Source of the DNA: an uncultured Oceanobacillus sp.
GTDB lineage: Bacteria; Bacillota; Bacilli; Bacillales; Amphibacillaceae
Direction of reading: 5' to 3'
NCBI GenBank assembly: GCA_938004015.1
Contig: CALKWU010000058.1
Location: 1-8,138, forward strand
DNA length: 8,138 nt
Under the pieces are notes generated by a model. The model had not been told where the DNA came from, did not search any database, and saw nothing but the letters and a program-made list of their open reading frames with translations. Of the stretch, positions 6,567 to 8,138 are shown in pieces; within the stretch, counting starts at the first letter, position 1, and each line of letters starts with the position of its first letter. The translations under genes were made by a program, and so were the position numbers.

Positions 6567-6647
6567 TCATTATTCCTCCTTTATTTTTTCTATTTGAATG
6601 GCTAGAATGCCATTTTTCTCCTCGTTCAAATATTCCGAAAAAAACGT

Positions 6648-7136
6648 TCAAATTTCCAACATTAATCTCATGCGGATCATATGTAACGGATGGCCGTTCC
6701 AATCTTCGACAAATTCGTCAACGGCTTTGAAACCGGTTTTTTCATAAAATCGGATCGCTCGTTCATTTTGTCTGACCACATGGAGGGTCATTATATTTGC
6801 GTCAAAATTCTCCATGGCAAAACGAATGAGTGCGCTTCCAATTCCTTGTCTCAGGTAATCGGGATCCAAATAAATGGCATGTAGATGAACGCTTCCGTCT
6901 GGAAGAATTTTAGTGTATTCGGCAAATCCAACCATTTTCCCTTCCTTTTCAGCGACGAGGAAATGATTGTTGCAGCGACGCTTTTTCAACATTCTTTTGC
7001 TGTAGTAATCAGCGATGAATTCATCTTGGATTTTTTTAGGGATGATCCCTTCGTACGTTGTCTGCCAGCTCCTCCGAGCAATTCTTTGGACTCTAGGGAT
7101 ATCCTTCTTTTTCAATTTGCGGATGTCGACGTTCAT
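6648..7136 (-). CDS. GNAT family N-acetyltransferase
   Basis: 162 residues from ATG 7136. The fold is a GCN5-related acetyltransferase, moving acetyl from acetyl-CoA to an amine on an unknown substrate. Seen: the N-terminal strand MNVDIRKLKKKDIPRV, SWQTTYEGIIP (23-33, common to a GNAT subgroup), the acetyl-CoA loop YLRQGIGSAL (94-103, Q/R-x-x-G-x-G/A), and NERAIRFYEKTGF (124-136, the C-terminal motif). An alternative ATG at 7163 would add nine residues (MTGFFPGKH) and overlap the stop of the preceding small gene as ATGA, which would suggest translational coupling. I prefer 7136 because family members start at that strand and because the AGAGG before 7163 is only 2 nt away; its own site, GGGGAA, is weak. 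The gene is probably cotranscribed with the small membrane protein. The substrate is unknown. Confidence 0.88.
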   Translation of the reverse strand: MNVDIRKLKKKDIPRVQRIARRSWQTTYEGIIPKKIQDEFIADYYSKRMLKKRRCNNHFLVAEKEGKMVGFAEYTKILPDGSVHLHAIYLDPDYLRQGIGSALIRFAMENFDANIMTLHVVRQNERAIRFYEKTGFKAVDEFVEDWNGHPLHMIRMRLMLEI

Positions 7137-7159
7137 ATGCTTCCCCGGAAAAAAACCGG

Positions 7160-7324
7160 TCATTTCCTCTTTTTTGCTTTCTCTTCGTGGTATTTTTCCA
7201 AAATGATGCGGCCGACTTCTGATGATTCAATCCCTTTTTTCACAGCCGCACTGATGACGAAATAAAGGATGATGAAAGGTACAATATAAATGACTAAGCT
7301 CATAAATGCAGTTGCGATATCCAA
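7160..7324 (-). CDS. Small membrane protein, 54 aa, unannotated type
   Basis: A short gene that automatic calling may miss. TTG 7324 lies 8 nt after AAGGAGGG (complement of 7333-7340), one of the best ribosome binding sites in the window. The protein has one hydrophobic segment, about residues 5-27 (AFMSLVIYIVPFIILYFVIS and on), followed by a charged tail that is rich in Lys and Glu (KKGIESSEVGR, then EEKAKKRK). This predicts a single-pass protein with a short N-terminus outside and a cytoplasmic helix, by the positive-inside rule. An internal ATG at codon 8 is possible but has no good site. Its TGA at 7160-7162 overlaps an ATG of the acetyltransferase frame, so the two are likely one operon. 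I do not recognise a named family with certainty; similar tiny one-helix proteins of unknown function occur widely in Bacillales. Composition and signals make a real gene likely. Confidence 0.7.
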   Translation of the reverse strand: MDIATAFMSLVIYIVPFIILYFVISAAVKKGIESSEVGRIILEKYHEEKAKKRK

Positions 7325-7346
7325 AGACCCGACCCTCCTTTTCTTT

Positions 7347-7352
7347 ATTATA
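7347..7352 (-). promoter_or_regulatory. Perfect -10 hexamer upstream of the small membrane protein
   Basis: TATAAT (complement of 7347-7352) lies 22 nt before the TTG start. The best -35 at 17 nt, TGGAAC, matches only half the consensus. Transcription would begin about 7340, giving a very short leader that barely includes the ribosome binding site. It is plausible as the promoter of the small protein and acetyltransferase pair, separating them from ypsA. Confidence 0.35.
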
Positions 7353-7387
7353 CTTCTTTCTTATCAACTGTTCCATCATTTACCGAA

Positions 7388-7420
7388 AATGATCCGGGTC
7401 ATGTCCAATAATCCGGGTCA
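7388..7420. repeat. Short tandem duplication at the 3' end of ypsA
   Basis: On the - strand TGACCCGGATTATT (complement of 7407-7420) recurs as TGACCCGGATCATT (complement of 7388-7401), 13 of 14 identical with a period of 19 nt. The second copy supplies the ypsA stop codon TGA. This is most simply a small replication-slippage duplication at the gene end. Confidence 0.6.
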
Positions 7421-7953
7421 GACATCATCATATCTTGGACAACATCGTCAAGTTCCATCGGGGTGATGAAATAAATCGGATAATCTTCCGAGTATTTCCT
7501 CGCTGTTTCATAAAAATATTTGACACTTCCCGGGTACTCCTCATCCATTAGGAGAAGGCTCGCATCACTTTTTTCAACGAACCATCTGTTTTTCGCCCGG
7601 AATTGAAAGGGTCCCCGATAGTCCCCTTGATATAATGGTTTATAAAAATCCGCCGTCATGATGATTTCTTGATATTTTTCTTGTAGCATCTCCGGCCAAC
7701 GCTTGTCCTGATTTTCGAAAGGTGGAAAAACCGCCAGCTGGATATCGAATTCTTCCTTTAAATCAAAAACAACGTCGGCGGTCCATAGCTCGATACCTAG
7801 TTGACCGGAAATGATGACCCACTCCAAGCCTTCTTCCAAGAATTGCCGCAGTCTTCTTTCAATCGCTTCTTTGATAAAAGGGATCTTCGGGTCATTTTCA
7901 TTGAATATCTCCATTTCCATCGATTTATAACCGGTGACATGAAGCACTTTCAA
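7399..7953 (-). CDS. ypsA: YpsA (DUF1273, SLOG/Rossmann-like) protein
   Basis: 184 residues. I choose TTG 7953 as start because GAGGTGA (complement of 7959-7965) lies 5 nt upstream and the protein then begins KVLHVTGYK, matching Bacillus YpsA. A TTG at 7977 would add eight residues and put that site inside the gene. YpsA has a Rossmann-like SLOG fold thought to bind a nucleotide or NAD-type ligand; in B. subtilis and S. aureus it has been linked to cell division and oxidative stress. Motifs: TGYK (7-10), SGQLGIELW (49-57) with Gly53 and Glu55, positions reported as needed in B. subtilis YpsA, LQFK-like FQFRAKN (116-122), and KSDASLLL (128-135). The C-terminal tail DPDYWT is duplicated at the DNA level just past the stop. 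In Bacillus ypsA usually neighbours gpsB; here the downstream neighbour is a small membrane protein gene. Confidence 0.93.
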   Translation of the reverse strand: MKVLHVTGYKSMEMEIFNENDPKIPFIKEAIERRLRQFLEEGLEWVIISGQLGIELWTADVVFDLKEEFDIQLAVFPPFENQDKRWPEMLQEKYQEIIMTADFYKPLYQGDYRGPFQFRAKNRWFVEKSDASLLLMDEEYPGSVKYFYETARKYSEDYPIYFITPMELDDVVQDMMMSDPDYWT

Positions 7954-7980
7954 TCGTTTCACCTCAAATGTTTGCAAAAG

Positions 7981-8040
7981 TAAAAAAATAAGGGGCGGGA
8001 AACAATTGCTGCTTCTTACGGCAGTTTTGTTCCGGCCCCT
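7981..8040 (-). terminator. Rho-independent terminator after the coat-like gene
   Basis: AGGGGC (7991-7996) pairs with GCCCCT (8035-8040). The stem continues with small bulges through GGGAAACAA (7997-8005) against TTGTTCC (8028-8033 region) and an inner CTGC/GCAG. On the - strand the stem is followed by a run of seven T interrupted once (complement of 7981-7990). It ends the gene at the window edge, 11 nt after its stop. On the + strand the tail is poor in T, so it acts mainly leftward. Confidence 0.8.
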
Positions 8041-8051
8041 CTTCTATTATT

Positions 8052-8138
8052 CTAACACCATTTGCCATGTTTATGCCAATGGTTGCCTGGTTGCATGGCA
8101 CCCATTGTTTGCCCAGGCCCGCACCCTGCTCCCATGCC
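8052..8138 (-). CDS. C-terminal end of a Gly/Met/His-rich, spore coat-like protein (partial)
   Basis: Only the last 28 residues are inside the window; the start lies beyond 8138. The frame ends at TAG (complement of 8052-8054), 11 nt before a terminator. Visible sequence: GMGAGCGPGQTMGAM, then QPGNHWHKHGKWC. The Gly, Met, His and Cys content with a terminal Cys resembles small spore-coat proteins such as CotD, and from memory cotD lies close to ypsA in Bacillus. Another frame is also open here but runs straight through the terminator, so it is not favoured. That this is coding is likely; the coat assignment is tentative. Confidence 0.5.
   Translation of the reverse strand, partial: GMGAGCGPGQTMGAMQPGNHWHKHGKWC

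Noticed and set aside
6600..6625. Three-codon ORF (ATG GCA TTC TAG) after AGGAG in the fhs leader, with a 6-bp hairpin AATGGC/GCCATT
   Set aside because: It looks like a tiny regulatory leader, but it is too short to judge and easily arises by chance; no attenuator-type alternative stem is visible.
6567..6647. Folate (THF) riboswitch upstream of fhs
   Set aside because: The 81-nt gap is short and shows no multi-stem conserved core; only one small hairpin and a direct repeat are present.
6885..7265. 126-codon + strand frame across the GNAT and small membrane protein genes
   Set aside because: It is antisense to two better supported genes and has no ribosome binding site or recognisable domain.
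7969..8138. Long - strand frame through the right-hand terminator (WEQGAG..., second frame)
   Set aside because: It would translate straight through a strong hairpin and T run; the other frame stops just before the terminator and has coat-like composition.
1..8138. tRNA, rRNA, CRISPR, insertion sequence, phage or toxin-antitoxin signals
   Set aside because: I looked for repeat-spacer periodicity, transposase motifs, terminal inverted repeats and cloverleaf patterns and found none that hold up; the gene set is chromosomal housekeeping.

Overview
The window reads as an ordinary chromosomal stretch of an aerobic, probably spore-forming member of the Bacillales (Bacillaceae or a close relative). 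The reasons are strong AGGAGG-type ribosome binding sites, three TTG start codons, and a YpsA homologue of the Bacillus type next to the tail of a Gly/Met/His/Cys-rich, coat-like protein. A YusW-like lipoprotein, an LmrB-like exporter and a YtiB-like carbonic anhydrase add to this. The genus cannot be fixed from the sequence alone. I see no phage, insertion sequence, CRISPR array, rRNA or tRNA.

Left part (1-3235): two + strand genes, a C45-type Ntn-hydrolase and a small beta-class carbonic anhydrase, converge on a - strand 14-helix drug-exporter-like MFS gene. One perfect 13-bp hairpin at 1707-1749 can terminate transcription from both sides. The carbonic anhydrase has Glu where the family normally has its catalytic Asp, and a perfect palindrome overlaps its likely promoter.

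Middle (3236-4177): a stretch of about 220 bases without a recognised gene holds a 47-codon open frame that may be a decayed gene. It is followed by a secreted, extremely acidic YusW-like lipoprotein. Downstream of that gene lie two related hairpin units in opposite orientation (4014-4082). They look like a dispersed Bacillales-type repeat used as a terminator. A third, unrelated hairpin follows at 4118-4149.

Right part (4178-8138): everything is on the - strand. In transcription order there is the tail of a coat-like protein, a terminator, ypsA, a 54-residue membrane protein too short for routine gene calling, a GNAT acetyltransferase, formate-tetrahydrofolate ligase (fhs) and 5-formyltetrahydrofolate cyclo-ligase. 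The last two feed the folate one-carbon pool: Fhs makes 10-formyl-THF from formate, and the cyclo-ligase returns the dead-end 5-formyl-THF to the pool.

No clearly new multi-gene system is visible. The points most worth checking are the hidden small membrane protein, the Asp-to-Glu change in the carbonic anhydrase, and the paired inverted repeats.
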